Assembly: GCA_947359465.1 (NCBI GenBank) | Contig: OX375873.1 | Coordinates: forward strand, 40,272,437 to 40,336,436 | Length of the DNA stretch: 64,000 nt | Origin: Metellina segmentata | Lineage: Eukaryota > Arthropoda > Arachnida > Araneae > Tetragnathidae | Direction of reading: 5' to 3' | Shown here: in pieces, positions 22,297 to 34,257 of the stretch | Layout: each line of letters begins with the position of its first letter | Position numbering within the stretch: the stretch's first letter is position 1 | Made by a program: the position numbers and the translations under genes | Notes under the pieces: model-generated | The model's input: only the letters and a program-made list of their open reading frames with translations | What the model was told of the DNA's origin: nothing | Database searches by the model: none

Positions 22297-22480
22297 TCAG
22301 ATTAAAGTTATACCTGATACAAGTTGCCTCGAAGGTGTAAAATGTAGATTCTGAGAAAAAATTCTACGATCAAAATAGGACTTTATTTTATCGAGTAAAA
22401 AATATGGGATCCCAACTCCATTCATAATTCTATCGTAACAGCACTCTTTTAGAATTAATTTTATAGTAATATTACTTGCC
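22297..22480 (-). mobile_element. LINE reverse-transcriptase fragment
   Basis: Minus-strand text VGIPYFLLDKIKSYFDRRIF fits the segment between RT motif A and the PQG motif of Jockey/RTE-like LINEs (GIP, LL, IKSYF, DR). It is short and without the catalytic aspartates. Confidence 0.4.
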
Positions 22481-22587
22481 CAATATAGTATTACACCGAC
22501 GTAACGCGATAGGGGGTTACAACGAAAACTTGCATGTCGGGGTACCACTTTGCATATAAATAAATATAAATTTTGTTCAATTGGGAC

Positions 22588-22855
22588 CAAGGACTGCAAT
22601 GCAAGAAATACCGCAGGAGACCATCCGGGAGCTTTATCGGTCTATGCCACGCCGTGTGGCAGCTTGCATCCAGGCTAGAGGCGGGTCAACACCTTATTGA
22701 GCTCGTTACTGTAACTCTGAAATAAATCATTCAATTGTTCTGAAAATTAAATCATTTTCTATTCTGTACATAATTTTCCTATCCACCAATTTTTGTCTCC
22801 ATCGAACAACTCCTTCTTGGTGCGTCAATTTTTTTGTTATAGAGTGTATTTTGCA
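22588..22855 (+). mobile_element. Tc1-like transposase C-terminus and 3' end
   Basis: QEIPQETIRELYRSMPRRVA then IQARGGSTPY and a stop is the standard Tc1 transposase C-terminus. About 160 bases later the text ends in a T-rich ttatagagtgta, like a Tc1 terminus. The catalytic part is absent. Confidence 0.7.
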
Positions 22856-23059
22856 AATTTAAACACGATTGCTTACAAGTATTTGCTAACAATATTTATT
22901 TGGTATAGTAAATGATACCAAATCACAAGAATGAGCAAAACTTCATATTGATCCATGTGTTGGGCGAGAGACCTGGCTTTTGAAGCAGCAACTCGAACGG
23001 GGTCGGTACTTTCCTCGTATTGTTCTTGTATTGCATCTCTCATTTCAGTATATTGATAC

Positions 23060-23450
23060 TTAAATCAGATCAAAAGATCAAGCTGCCTAATTATGATTGT
23101 TATAGAACACCCAGAGCAATTAGCGGAAGAGGTGGCACTTTTATTTTGATTAAAAGGTCTATCCAACACAATAACAACACATATACTTCATGAAATTATA
23201 ACAACAGCAATTACAATTCAGTTGCACTATCTATCCTCGTAACTCTCATATCCACTTACATACCAAACCATACGACTCCTCTATTTACTGTAGATATTGA
23301 ATCGCTCTTGTCAATAAACAGATGTATAATTATATATGGTAACATGAATGCTAAGCATAGTAGCAGGAACTACAGCAGTACCAACTCTCGTGGTAAATAA
23401 CTCCTATATTTAGCTGATAAAGCAGGACTAATCCTTCATCCTTCATTTTT
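23060..23450 (+). mobile_element. LINE endonuclease (APE-type) domain remnant
   Basis: Plus-strand text over broken frames reads LPNYDCYRTPRA, then GRGGTFILIKRSI, then SILVTLISTYIP, then IIIYGNMNAKHSS and LADKAGLILHPS. This is the order of the endonuclease of Jockey/I-type LINEs (YxxYRxDR, GGG-ALLIK, YxP, GDFNAKH, N-G-L-x-L). The catalytic GDxNAKH is altered to GNMNAKH. Several stops show decay. Confidence 0.6.
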
Positions 23451-23474
23451 CCTACAATTTTTTGTTAACTTTTT

Positions 23475-25142
23475 CTATACTATATACATTACCTTCAGGA
23501 AAATCTGAAGTATCAAAAAAAAAAAAAAATTTTTAATGTCTTTGAAAAAATCCTCCGTATGAATGTGGTAAATTAAGAAGTCGGTATCTGTATACAACAG
23601 TTTCACTTTCTCCCCGTAACCACTTTTCATAGCATTGTAATGAAAATCTATCATGAGGTTTTTAGAAATGTCTAATATTGCCATACCAATACATACAGGT
23701 TTATTAAAAAATAGTTCCGTTTTTCGCATATGAACAGCTACTAAGTTTTCTGCACAGATTGTTCTATGATCAAAATTGGGTTTTGCAACTAATTTTAAAA
23801 AAGACTTGGAATTTGAACACAAGCGTATATCAACTCTTCGTCGGATATTTTAGATTGTTTTCCCAAAAATAGAATTGTTCATTAGTTTCAAAAAATCCTT
23901 TTCAAAAGGATTTCGAGCTTTCGTTCTCATACTGGTGTTTAAATCTATATATGGTTTGAGAAATGAACTTTCTCTAAATTTAATTGCTTTATTTATGCTT
24001 TTTAATTTTAGGCATAGTTCTAAGTAGAGAAACAAGGTTTTATGATGTAGAACATAACCTACCTTATTATCGAGAGCCAAAAGAAGCCTCTTCTCCTTGA
24101 AACCTGGGCTATTCCGTTAATTGGAGCCAAGGGAAAATCACCGTGCTTATCGTGAAACTCCTTCGGATACTCCAAATCTACATCTAAAATGTAACCGAAG
24201 TCGTGTCGTTTCTAATATAATCAATATCCCTAACATCACTCCATTGAAAATCCTTCAAAGGAAGTTTTTGGGACATTGCCCACCCATATAAGTTATTTGC
24301 ATCTAAATACATTAAAAAGCTGGATGGCTTTGATGCATCAAATGTACTGATGTATTTATTATTGGCAGAGGCATACAGATAGGAGCACTGCGATACTTCA
24401 CCACGGATGCCTTTCTTAACAAACATAAGCATGTCATAATCCGTCATGAGCTCTATGCTAACGTTTGTGCTCTTTAACATGGCATCCCAAGATAATCCGG
24501 GAGCGGTGAAGTACCACACCGGATCCAACTCGTACAGAGAAAGACATAATTTTCCGAAATTTTCAAATACGTCAGCGAGGATCAAGACATATGTTTTGAA
24601 GTATAATTCAGAGTATTCTCCGAGTGTACGTTTCTTAAATGCCTCCCACACATTTTGATCGTGAGAGTAATCCTCATCGGATATATTATCTCCGTTTAAA
24701 GTACTGAAGAATTTATCTTTCAGAGGAAGATGAGTTTCTTCAAATTTCCGAATTGAATCCAAGTAATCATAGGGGTACACTCCCTTCCTGACTAGAAGCT
24801 CCCAGTTATGTGAAAAATTACTTTTCACGTGGAAAAAAGTCCTCTTTTTGAAGATTTTCGACCAGTGCATCTAAGCTACTGGCCATAAATTTCATTGTAT
24901 CCAAGAACCAAAGATTCAGATAACTTCCTACTCTTTTAGAGATGGAAATATATTTTCTCCGTAGACGGAATTATGGTCATTCTGTTTGAGTCAGATGCTA
25001 AATCTCGTATGAATAAATGTGAATCATATCCTGAGAGATTGTGAAGAAACACTGGGATGAAGTTGGGGTGTTTAAAATTCAAATTGCAATTTGAATGTGC
25101 TGCCCCTCTATACTTGCCAATAATGTGGTCGTGATCGCAGAC
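23475..25142 (-). pseudogene. Polinton-like protein-primed DNA polymerase B, decayed
   Basis: On the minus strand, N to C: a CDHDHIIGKYRGAAHSNCN motif like endonuclease VII near 25125, then FHNLSGYDSHLF (exonuclease region, near 25030). LDANNLYGWAMSQKLP (polymerase motif) lies near 24310, FEKDFLKLMNNSIFGKT near 23900, and LLYTDTDFLIYH (catalytic DTD) near 23600. This is the family-B DNA polymerase type of Polinton/Maverick elements and related viruses. It spans four main frames with stops (about 24,900, 24,150 and 23,840), so it is inactive. No capsid, protease or retroviral-type integrase gene lies nearby. Its 5' side joins mariner sequence in frame. Confidence 0.8.
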
Positions 25143-25362
25143 ATCATGGAGCAGAACCACACCCTCCGTAAGCAGCCCCGGTCTTTTGTTCTTGATGGAC
25201 CTGCGTAGGCTTCGGAGTGTCTCACAGTACACATTGGAGTTAATGGTTCTTCTGTGCTCGAGGAATTCAACAAGTAGCTAACCTTGGACGTCGAAAAAGA
25301 CTGTGAGCAACAAGTTGTAAAAACACCACGAATCACTTCTGGCTCGTCCAATGTGCAGATGT
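25143..25362 (-). mobile_element. mariner transposase fragment fused to the polymerase
   Basis: Minus-strand text has VFFDVQG, then FLEHRRTINSNVYCETL, RSLRRSIKNKRPGLL and GVVLLHD. This is the central part of a mariner transposase, up to the second catalytic Asp (HDNARPH in the family). At HD the frame runs on into the polymerase motif VCDHDHI without a stop. There is a frame break near 25280. Confidence 0.75.
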
Positions 25363-25502
25363 CAAAATACTAAATTCCAAATTTCGCAGGCTCTTTAAAA
25401 GACAGAAATAAAATTTTTGTGTCATTTTATTCAGAAATATCTGTAGTATTTTTTAATGTAATAAAAAGAAATTAACATATTTTTAAGATTTTGGGTACTG
25501 GA

Positions 25503-25683
25503 ATCCCCTTAACGTCGTATTGGAGCAACGCAACGGGCTTTTGATGACGTCAGGGATCAATCCCAACAGGAAAGAACCGAGGACAACTCAAAGTAATTTT
25601 GAACCACGGTCAGATGACGAGGCAACACCTGAACCGGCACAACACTCTCCGAACTTCCACACGTCAAGGTGAGGACATTTCTG
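25503..25683 (-). mobile_element. SINE copy 2 (3' part)
   Basis: On the minus strand the conserved 3' core is present (ccgaggacaactc, taattttgaaccacggtcag, atgacgaggcaacacctga as plus-strand text), ending near the poorly matched body at 25683. The tRNA-like head is missing. Confidence 0.7.
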
Positions 25684-25689
25684 GCTTTG

Positions 25690-26060
25690 ATTTAAGAAAG
25701 ATGTTTAATACTGAAGTTATCTCCTTGAGCTATTGTATTTTAGGAGAAAGTAGAGTAGCAAAAACGAAAGACAATGCGGAACACATTCACCATTGTCGGA
25801 AGAAACTTTAATCGTAAAAATTGCCTTTCCACTATCTCACAGTTATAAAAATACCTCTTACATAAGTAGTGGGATTACGCTTTATAAAAGGAGGAGAAAC
25901 AGAATTCCTGGATTGGATTATGAACCAAGGAGTCAAGGTCCTGAGCAAGACAAGCTTATGCCAGAAATGCCCTTAAAGTCACAGGAACTCACATTCAGCC
26001 CAGTATATTGCAAGATAGAATGCTTCAGCTAAGGAACACGAGTAAGTACGTGGGTAAGTG
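25690..26060. other. Stretch with short open frames only
   Basis: A 79-residue plus-strand frame (25793-26032) has a charged C-terminal part, without recognisable motif or splice context. Confidence 0.3.
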
Positions 26061-26062
26061 AA

Positions 26063-26190
26063 TTAGCGCTGCACTGGAGCAACAAACACAACGATCTATT
26101 GACGATAGTCCAGTTTCAATCCTGAATAGGAAAGGTTTAAGGACAACATTTCGTAATTTCAAACCACCGTCAGATGACGAGGTCAACATC
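26063..26190 (-). mobile_element. SINE copy 3 (3' fragment)
   Basis: Plus-strand text ctggagcaacaaacacaacg, then aaggacaacatttcgtaatt and ccgtcagatgacgag matches the 3' core of the SINE in reverse. Confidence 0.6.
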
Positions 26191-26199
26191 GTCGTCGAT

Positions 26200-26850
26200 A
26201 CATGATGACTCGTTAATGATAAATCATGCTCTTGTAGCTTTAATAACTGTTAACAGTGATAACCAAATTTTAAAGCTAAAAAAATGGCTAGGTTTGAAGG
26301 AATCTTTACCATTACTTGAATGGAATCATTTGTCAAAAGTTTAAAGTAAGTCCATTGAAATGAAATAAATCTTACAGAATTTAAATAGTTTAATCCTCTT
26401 TAAGAAACACTACCTGAGCTCATAGCTTTAGACAGCTGAATTTTAGCAGGATAGATTTCTCTATTCAATCTTTAGCGACCTTTATAGCGTCTTATTTGGT
26501 CTAATAAAGAATGACTTGGTTGACATAAGCGAATCTAGCCCGAAGGCAGGAAAGAAAATTGCAACCGGGGTCTTCTCAATTGCAATCCTACAAGGATTTT
26601 TAACCGGAGTGGAAAGGACTTTCCCTTTACTTTCTGTCGGATTGTAATAAGGGAACTGTATAGCCTGGCTGCATCAAGTAGACACCTGAGTCACGTGACT
26701 TCAAACCAGTCTATTCGTTAAATCATGACTCGGGTTTAGCGAAAAAATGTGCTTCAACAAAATCCGTGCCAATAGCACCGATTCTGGTTCTTACGTGAAA
26801 CGCTCCATTACGGTAGTGATTATAACCGGTAGTATAATTAAGATTTCTAG
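26200..26850. other. No gene recognised
   Basis: AT-rich intergenic DNA between SINE and transposon pieces. Confidence 0.4.
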
Positions 26851-26857
26851 AAACAAG

Positions 26858-26937
26858 TACTGTAAAACTTCGATTAACCTTCATTGTCGGGACCGGGATC
26901 ATGACGGTTAATCGAATAGGCGGATAACAGAAAAACT
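26858..26937. mobile_element. pogo/Tigger-like terminal repeat
   Basis: actgtaaaacttcgattaac, then gtcgggaccgggatcatgac and ggttaatcgaataggcgg resembles pogo/Tigger termini (CAGTAAAACCTCGATTAACC type). No second terminus or transposase was found. Confidence 0.35.
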
Positions 26938-27059
26938 TAAGACCAAAACCCACCCCTATTTCTTGCATATGAACAAATGACAAAAATGCTGAACTGGAAA
27001 TACACTGTACATACGCTATATGATACAAAAATATTATAACACTGCATAATTTCGAAGGA

Positions 27060-27530
27060 GGATCCATCATTGTGTGTTTTTTTTCTTGGTTAGGACTCGG
27101 CCCATTGCATTATGTACCTCGTAACATGAACTCTGACGTATTCCTCGACGTTCTGTTTAATTCAGCATTGCCTACACTATGGCTCTACTACGGCGATGAT
27201 GGTTGTTTCCTCCAACCGGATCCAGCTCCATGTCATACTGCAAAACGTGTACAGGTCGGGTATTCTGAAAATGCGGTGAATTTGCTTGACTGGCCTGTTC
27301 AGAGCCCCGATCTCAATCCGATCGATCACTTGTTGGACAAATTGGAGCAACGAGTACGGACCGCCACGCACGTCCGTCTTCACAACAATCTATTCTCACA
27401 GCCTTTGCAAGAGGCATGGCCAGCTACTATTTCCGACTTACAGAGAACTTGTGAAACGTATGACTCGACGTGTTGCAGCCCTAATACAAGCAAAGAAAGG
27501 CCTGAACCTTTACGAAATAGAACAATAAAG
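27060..27530 (+). mobile_element. Tc1-like transposase relic (second half of DDE domain)
   Basis: The frame covers WLGLGPLHYVP, then NSALPTLWLYYGDDGCF, QPDPAPCHTAKRV (second catalytic Asp) and QSPDLNPIDHLLDKLE. In the last block the expected Glu of NPIEHLW is Asp. The C-terminus YRELVKRMTRRVAALIQAKK follows in another frame after a frameshift near 27440. The N-terminal half is absent, with the pogo-like terminus lying just upstream. Confidence 0.75.
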
Positions 27531-27549
27531 CACATTTTCTGAAGTACTT

Positions 27550-28465
27550 GCAGTGTCCAAATACATTTGTGCATTGAGTTTACATGTATTTTATTTTACA
27601 GAAAAAAACATTACACAATTTACATTAAGGACAGAACTGTGCATATGTACATAATGTTGCATGATCTTACGCTCTAGACTTACATATTCCCATTTTAGTA
27701 TAGTTTATCATTTTCGTTTGTTTCTTCGAGGCTCGTGCTCATTGAGCGGCAATGTTCCGTAATAACGGACTGACGGTTAACAAGAACTGACAAGTTTATT
27801 GTTATTACCATTGAAGTTTATTCACATATGGTATAGCAATATGTAGCATAGACTGCTTAGAAAAACCAAGGACGTAGCTATTGGGAATTCAAGATAACCA
27901 AGTGCTCTAGAAAGTGTTGTGTTTTATTTTTAAAACGCTAAAACTGAAAGTAATTATTGAAGAATTTCTTTCGCGCTGACGCAAACATCTTTTCAAATTT
28001 CATTTACGCATAAGGAGTGAAAATGAATTTCTTGAAAGAGAATTTGATTATTTGAGTACAAGAAATAATTTTTTGAGAAAAAGAGACCTTTGAAAGTCAG
28101 TTCTGTATTTGGTTAACTTATTACTAAGCTTACATTAATCCCTTAGAATGTCTGGCTGGTTAGAATCCATAACAAGAAGAATTTTTGTGAGTTCAATAAC
28201 TTTTAAATAACTTCGATTGGGTTCAATTTTCAGGTTACTTGCTAATTACGCATTTAGTATAAAAATTCATCACATGAACTTGTAATCTGGATTGCAAAAC
28301 TTGGGGGACTAACTTTGTTAGTGTGCGGAACCAATTCTCCACTTCAAGTTCTGAATGGATTCAAGATTATTATGAACAATTTGTATTCAGTAGAGTTCAT
28401 AGATGGCACTGCACTAAAAACAAGAGTTCAGTAACACGAATATTTCGTTCTGACTAAGGTATTTT
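27550..28465. other. No gene recognised
   Basis: AT-rich. A segment near 27755-27790 (gttccgtaataacggactga) may be a further decayed transposon end. Confidence 0.35.
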
Positions 28466-28469
28466 TTTA

Positions 28470-28585
28470 TTAACGTTACACCAGAGCAACAAAACGGGCC
28501 ACAGGTGACTGTCCAGGATAAACCTCGAAGAGACAGATTCGAGGACAACACCACTTAATTTAGATCCTCAGTCAGATGACGAGTA
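28470..28585 (-). mobile_element. SINE copy 4 (3' fragment)
   Basis: Plus-strand text taacgttacaccagagcaac, then gattcgaggacaacaccac and cctcagtcagatgacgag is the reverse of the SINE 3' core. Confidence 0.65.
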
Positions 28586-29204
28586 AAACAGAGGAATACG
28601 GTCATTTAGTTGACTATACGACGATCATTATCAAGGATCAAATTTAACTGCGAGAAGAAGATAGGAATTCATAAAATAAATTTTTCTCAATTACCAGTTT
28701 AATTTTTAAAAAATTTCTTCAATTACCAGTTTAATTTTTAGTGATTCAGACATAGTCTAAGAATTTTCCATGACACAAATAAAAAGATGCAACCTCAAAA
28801 GATTCAAAAGCTAATTGGTTCCTCATCTTCAAATTGAAGAAAAACTACAACGATTCAGAACAGAATCTTCAGGCATTTAATTGAAATGTTGAATATACAC
28901 ATCATTGTGCATTTTCTGACCTACAGATGGCACTACCAAATATTTAAGACTGCTGTGTAACAGTTGGATAGCTCAAAATCTAAGCACATCACGCAGTAAA
29001 AAATTTTAGTTTGATTCTTTTAGGTTTTTACATTTCAGAGAAGCTTAATAAAAAAATGCTTTCATAGAATGAGGTGGTTGGGAATCGATATATTCGTAAA
29101 CGTGGTATCTTTTTTTAATATATGCAGGTATTTAATAACCCACGTCACCCCAAGAACATTATTAGCTAAAATATAACGTTGGCTTAGAATTATGAAATTA
29201 ATTC

Positions 29205-29475
29205 GATGAAACGATCACTCCCTCAAGGAAAAAAGATCCGAGGACAACACCGAGTAATTTTGAACCATGGTCAGATGACGAGGCAACACCTGAGCTGTCA
29301 CCCCACTCTCCAAACTTCCACACCACGCCAACGGGAAGACATTTGCGGCCATGACAGATTTAACGTGCAATAGCCACCTTTGTACACGACTGCGTTTTGT
29401 TGGATTCGAACTCACAACCCTCCGGTTGCTAATCCGTTATTGTTCCAGCCGGGCCATCGCTGCCCAACGATACTT
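29205..29475 (-). mobile_element. SINE copy 5 (near full length)
   Basis: This is the best copy. On the minus strand the tRNA-like head reads GCGATGGCCCGGCTGG (A-box region), then AACCGGAGGGTTGTGAGTTC and GAATCC (B box, 29401-29412). The body and the 3' core (ggtcagatgacgaggcaaca in plus text) follow. Confidence 0.85.
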
Positions 29476-29479
29476 TGAG

Positions 29480-30620
29480 GACCACATGAAAAGAATTCCA
29501 AAAATCCTGTCCTCGTTCTTAAAATTTCTTCTAACCCGTTGGTGACGAATGCTAAATCATGAAATTCGTAACTCAATCTTAGCTCTTAGAAATATATCTT
29601 ACAAATATACCAATAGAAATAATCGGCTGTTTGAAATATATCCAAACATTTAAAAAAAAAGGGTTGGTGGAATACCAGACAACCCAGTATCCGATCAACT
29701 AATGTTATAGAAATATTAAAATACATTTATCTAAGTTCTTAATTAGTATTTAAACTTAAATTAAAGGAGTGCTCTAGAAGGAAGGACGGAAATACACTGC
29801 CTTACCACCCCTTAAAATACAAGAAGTACTGAAATTTGGTTGCGTGCTTTCCTAAAAACACACCTTAATCATCACAATCGTGAGAATCTGAAGGATTTTG
29901 TATTTTTTGAACCTCTTGGTTTGGGAAAATTTCTGAACACGAAAAAGAAATGTGCATGAGAAAATCTTCAATCTTAAAAGGATATTTGAATAAAGAGAGG
30001 AACAAAATTATTATCTAAATAAGAGCTTCCTGATCGTCGCGAACAAAAAAAAGAAAATTCGGATTTTTCATAAGTATACGAGTCCTTTTCAAAATTAATT
30101 ATCTATTATACATCGATCCAAGAATTGAAATCCGTTTAGCCAGAAATCTGCTTTCGACGACAATTCGATAAATAATCTCCAAAGTATCCATCTAATGATT
30201 CAAATTTAAATCAAGTTCCAAGCAGTTTGTTGGTAAATAGAAACACGTGTCTACCTCTTTTACGCTTCGGTGATTAGATTTGTTCAGCCCTAACCTTACC
30301 TGTTTACCTAACTTGATCGATAGACCCTTGAGTGGCATTTACGACTGACCGTTTCCTCTCATAGCATTGTGTGGCTCTTCTTCTGCCTTTCCCCCCAAAG
30401 CGTTCACACCATAGAGGAGAGATAAGAATAGAGAGCGCATCGCCATTCATGAGGTCGAAAAAGCTGTTGTACTATTAACTTAGCGTTTTTAGCCCACCCT
30501 TAAACCAGATTTGGCTTCATATCACCACGCCACGTAAACAATCTTGGCGATACCTTCGCCTGCGTAATGTAAAGATTATCGGGCTTTCGCCTTTTAGAAC
30601 CAAATAAGCACAAAATAAAC
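29480..30620. other. No gene recognised
   Basis: AT-rich up to 30,240; 30,240-30,600 has more balanced base use and CpGs and might be a promoter or old repeat. No frame or splice pair is convincing. Confidence 0.35.
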
Positions 30621-30625
30621 GAAAT

Positions 30626-30741
30626 GTGTTTATTTTGTAAAAATTACGGAGTTCGTGCTTATTTTGTAAAAAATACGGAGTTCGTGCTTATTTTGTAAAA
30701 AATACGGTGTTGGTGCTTATTTTGTAAAAAATACGGAGTTC
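30626..30741. repeat. 29-bp tandem repeat, four copies
   Basis: Four consecutive 29-base units of the form gtgcttattttgtaaaaaat then acggagttc. The first unit has two substitutions and the third ends in gtgttg. Confidence 0.95.
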
Positions 30742-33180
30742 AAACAGATAATTTCGCATAAAGTATTTTTACTGTATGATTTTGCGTACTTTGAACCATT
30801 ATTTCATAAAAGCAATATATATGATATTAATGATTTTAGATCACTGTTAATTTTGAAAATATGTTTTATGATTTTAAAACTTGTAAGTAATAATTATTAG
30901 ATTTTGAAACAGATTTTGTTTTTCAAATACGTTTTCAATGTGAATAAATTTCATGGCTTTTGGACAAGCGTTTAAAAATACATATGCAGGAAGATCATTG
31001 ATATTTTTTTAATGACTCAGATAAATAAATATTTCATACTCTAACAGAAGCACTTAAGTTAGATAGATTACATCAGGTCAATTCCTTGAAAAATAGAACA
31101 GTCAAGAGAAAATAATTTCAAAATTTTTTATCTCAGCTTTTTTTAAGTTTTTTTCCATATTGTTTAAAGTATAGAGAAGCAAAGAACGCACAAATAAAAA
31201 TTAAAAAACGAAATTATGACTAAAAAATACAGAAAAGCCCCATCTTAATACGATACAATACCAATGAAGACAAGTCAATGAAAATGCCACTATCTGTACT
31301 GTTAAAAAATTTAAATAAATGAACAATTGACATATTGGAAAGAAAAGGATTTTAAATTGATGAAAAATATATTTACATTTAGTTTCCATGAAATACACAA
31401 ATGAATCAGTGACCTTTAAACAAAGTTAATTTATTATTTATACTTCTCAATTTTTTTTTGGAGGTCTTCGCTATAAACTTTAGCTATATGATGTAGCTTT
31501 ATTTTAAAATATCAAAAAAATACTGATAATCAACAAATCTTTGTGTTACCTGATTTCACCACTCAAACGATTCCACAACGAACATTTTGACTGGTATTGT
31601 TTAGTTCTTTTGTAAAATCAAAATCGTTAAAGATGGATTGAAAATTTCAACGGATATGAAATCTGCGGAAATTTTACACTAAAAAAAGCTACCTTGATTT
31701 TTTTTAAATTCATAATTTTTCAATTAAATATTTATATTTTCGCAAGAGATCGTGACGTCACGCCGATTGGATTTCTTCGCAATTCGTATTTTGCCGAATT
31801 CGGCAACGCCAAGACCATTACGGCGTGCCCGTGGTTTTGGTTTGATATCCAAACCATTGTTCATAATTTGGTTTGCGAAGCAAACCTATAACTCCACAAA
31901 AGCAAATGGCACTGCAACGCCAGGCTAGCCAAGCAGTGACTAGTCTTAAATAAGCGAACTGCACATCCGCATACAAGAGCCTACCTACAACTTTATAAAT
32001 ACGTGACATTTGTTTATTCCAGCGGAAGGCGCCAAGATTCGCCAACCTGCATTTTTGCGTATAACCGTAAAACATTCGATTTTTTCGCAAAATTCATTAT
32101 TTTAATGGCTCTAAAACATTTTCTATCAGCTTACAGATATTCAAATTGTTCTCACGAGGTCAATTAACGTAAAAAAGTTCTCACAATGATGAATAAATAT
32201 TGATTATACAACAATGTGATGCAACGTTACTCGTTTTAATATGCTTTAAATACTTAAAAAAAAGCAGATAAGTAAATAATAACATCTGTGACATGAGTAG
32301 GGGGATCCTTCAGTTCCTCTCTCCTTGCAATTGTTTGCACAACAGTTGGTCAACCGTTTTTTTTCAATAAACTTTCTCTCTTCAACGCGTCAATTTACCG
32401 TCCCCATGTTAAATCCCATAGAGACCGTTCTCAGAGGCGAAGAAGCGTCCGTTCGTCACGTGGTCTTACGAGGACAACCACTGGCAACCCCTATGCGCTC
32501 TCTACCTTTATTCCTCCTCTAAGGTTCACACCTCACGGACGAAAGGGTAAGGTACCGAACAAAAGGAGGGTTTCCCCTACAAGGTCAGTCTGCTGACAGA
32601 TAGCTCGTACATGGCGATCGATGCCAGCAGTCACTGAAAAGGGGGATACAGAATGTACTACATCTATACTATGCCGCTGGCGTGAACGAGACTTTACTGG
32701 TAACGATTGTCCACCTGTCGTAGCGTAAAGGATAATTTTCCCCGTCTTCCGGCTTTCCTCTCCTCTATGCAGGGACGTAGTAAGGGGACTACCCTTTATA
32801 GATTTCCGTCTTTCCTCTGCTCTTTCGGGTCACAACCCTTTGGACCATAAACAAACTCCCATACTCGGCCTTGATTGGGGAACGGGGTCAATTTCGATCG
32901 GGATTTTTAGCTATTTGTGAAATAGTTGTTCCCTTCGGGATGAGGATTAACCAGACAGTTATAAAAAATACGTAGATAGTATGCGCGTGAGACAAATCAG
33001 TTGTAGTGAATGGATTTATAAGAGGCCCGGGAATCAGACACGACCATAAAAATATTTTTATATGGCATGCTGTCTAGCCTGGCCACTAGACATGCTGTCT
33101 AGAACGGTTTACACACTAATAAGAGAAATATGGCCATACAGATAAGTTTAACCTACTCAGTTCATATACGGCTTTTCGGA
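30742..33180. other. Long stretch without recognised genes
   Basis: AT-rich to 31,740. From 31,740 to 32,100 the sequence is G+C-richer, with tgacgtca (31753-31760) and a perfect palindrome ttgccgaattcggcaa (about 31790). 32,300-33,000 is also G+C-rich without a long frame. These could be promoters or old repeats; I cannot decide. Confidence 0.35.
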
Positions 33181-33189
33181 CAGTATTAT

Positions 33190-33333
33190 ATGGTCATAAA
33201 ACTGAATTTATCAGAATTGATCCGGACTTAAGGATAGGTTTCATTTGCCCGCAGATCCGATCTGTCTCTTATGATAGGTTTGACTAACCCGCAAAATCAG
33301 ATACGACCCTCCGAATAGGTTTTCCCGGTCCCA
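33190..33333. repeat. About 40-bp tandem repeat running into the assembly gap
   Basis: The word ataggttt recurs at 33234, 33274 and 33315 with similar flanks (cccgcagatc, cccgcaaaatcag). This gives diverged units of 40-41 bases that end at the run of N. Confidence 0.6.
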
Positions 33334-33533
33334 NNNNNNNNNNNNNNNNNNNNNNNNNNNNNNNNNNNNNNNNNNNNNNNNNNNNNNNNNNNNNNNNNNN
33401 NNNNNNNNNNNNNNNNNNNNNNNNNNNNNNNNNNNNNNNNNNNNNNNNNNNNNNNNNNNNNNNNNNNNNNNNNNNNNNNNNNNNNNNNNNNNNNNNNNNN
33501 NNNNNNNNNNNNNNNNNNNNNNNNNNNNNNNNN
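33334..33533. other. Assembly gap, 200 N
   Basis: Exactly 200 unknown bases. A round number suggests a scaffolding join of unknown real size, so order and distance across it are not guaranteed. Confidence 0.95.
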
Positions 33534-33658
33534 AACGTAATTTTGGTATTTTAGGATTGATAATTTCGTTAAGTACTTTCAAGGATCGAGTACCTCTACG
33601 AACAATTAAAAAAAAAAAACTTTTCAGCCTATATGGTGTAACTTATGTACATTTTTGT

Positions 33659-33852
33659 TCTCTTCCAGATAAGCCAAGAGCTGGACCATTTCCATCCGGG
33701 GAGTGTCGTCAGGCGTCCAGGACCTGAAGAGCCTCTACTACTGCCCCCTTGCGTCCGTCCATCCCTCCTTTCTGTAAATATGTCAAAATTCCTACGGGCG
33801 CGAGGGGAGCTGTTGGTAGTTATTCCGAAGGCCAGATTCCTGCGCACTTAAC
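33659..33852 (+). other. G+C-rich island, possible exon
   Basis: A good acceptor (ttttgttctcttccag) is followed by about 190 bases of strikingly G+C-rich text with an open plus-strand frame ending at 33851 (SQELDHFHPGSVVRRPG onward). The minus strand is open too, so frame choice is uncertain. I do not recognise a protein. It may be a last exon or a G+C-rich repeat. Confidence 0.25.
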
Positions 33853-34255
33853 TCGTCCAAGCTGCTTCATTTTTGGGGATGTCGTAAGGACTAATGACAA
33901 TCGAATGTATAAAAAGATCAAATAAAAACATTCTATAACCCCAAACCGTCTCTCGTCTCTGAGAATGTTGAATCGAAATTCCAACCACATCAGAACAAAA
34001 GAAGGAGGTTAGAATAAATAAGTTAAAGTTGAGTTCGAGATCTCCACTATAAGAGAAAAACCACACTTTTTCCGATCATACTGAAAATGGATAAACATGT
34101 AACTCCGGTGATATATAAAAAATTCTTTCACAGCACACAAAGGTATACGGTGTTTCAAAACTTCCCGCATACTCTTTAATAAAAAACAAAAAAAAAAACC
34201 CTTAATTTTACAGTAATTGTTCAAAGTTAGAACATCCTATAGAAATACTAATCGC
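33853..34255. other. No gene recognised
   Basis: AT-rich text with only short chance frames. Confidence 0.4.
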
Positions 34256-34257
34256 CT

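Noticed and set aside
25793..26032. 79-aa frame with GLDYEPRSQGPEQDK
   Set aside because: No splice context, neighbours or motif; too short to call.
26723..27070. 115-aa minus-strand frame
   Set aside because: Part of it (CYPPIRLTVMIPVPTMK) is the translation of a pogo-like terminal repeat, and the rest has no motif.
30626..30741. Possible CRISPR-like array
   Set aside because: The 29-bp units are contiguous with no spacers, and the DNA is eukaryotic.
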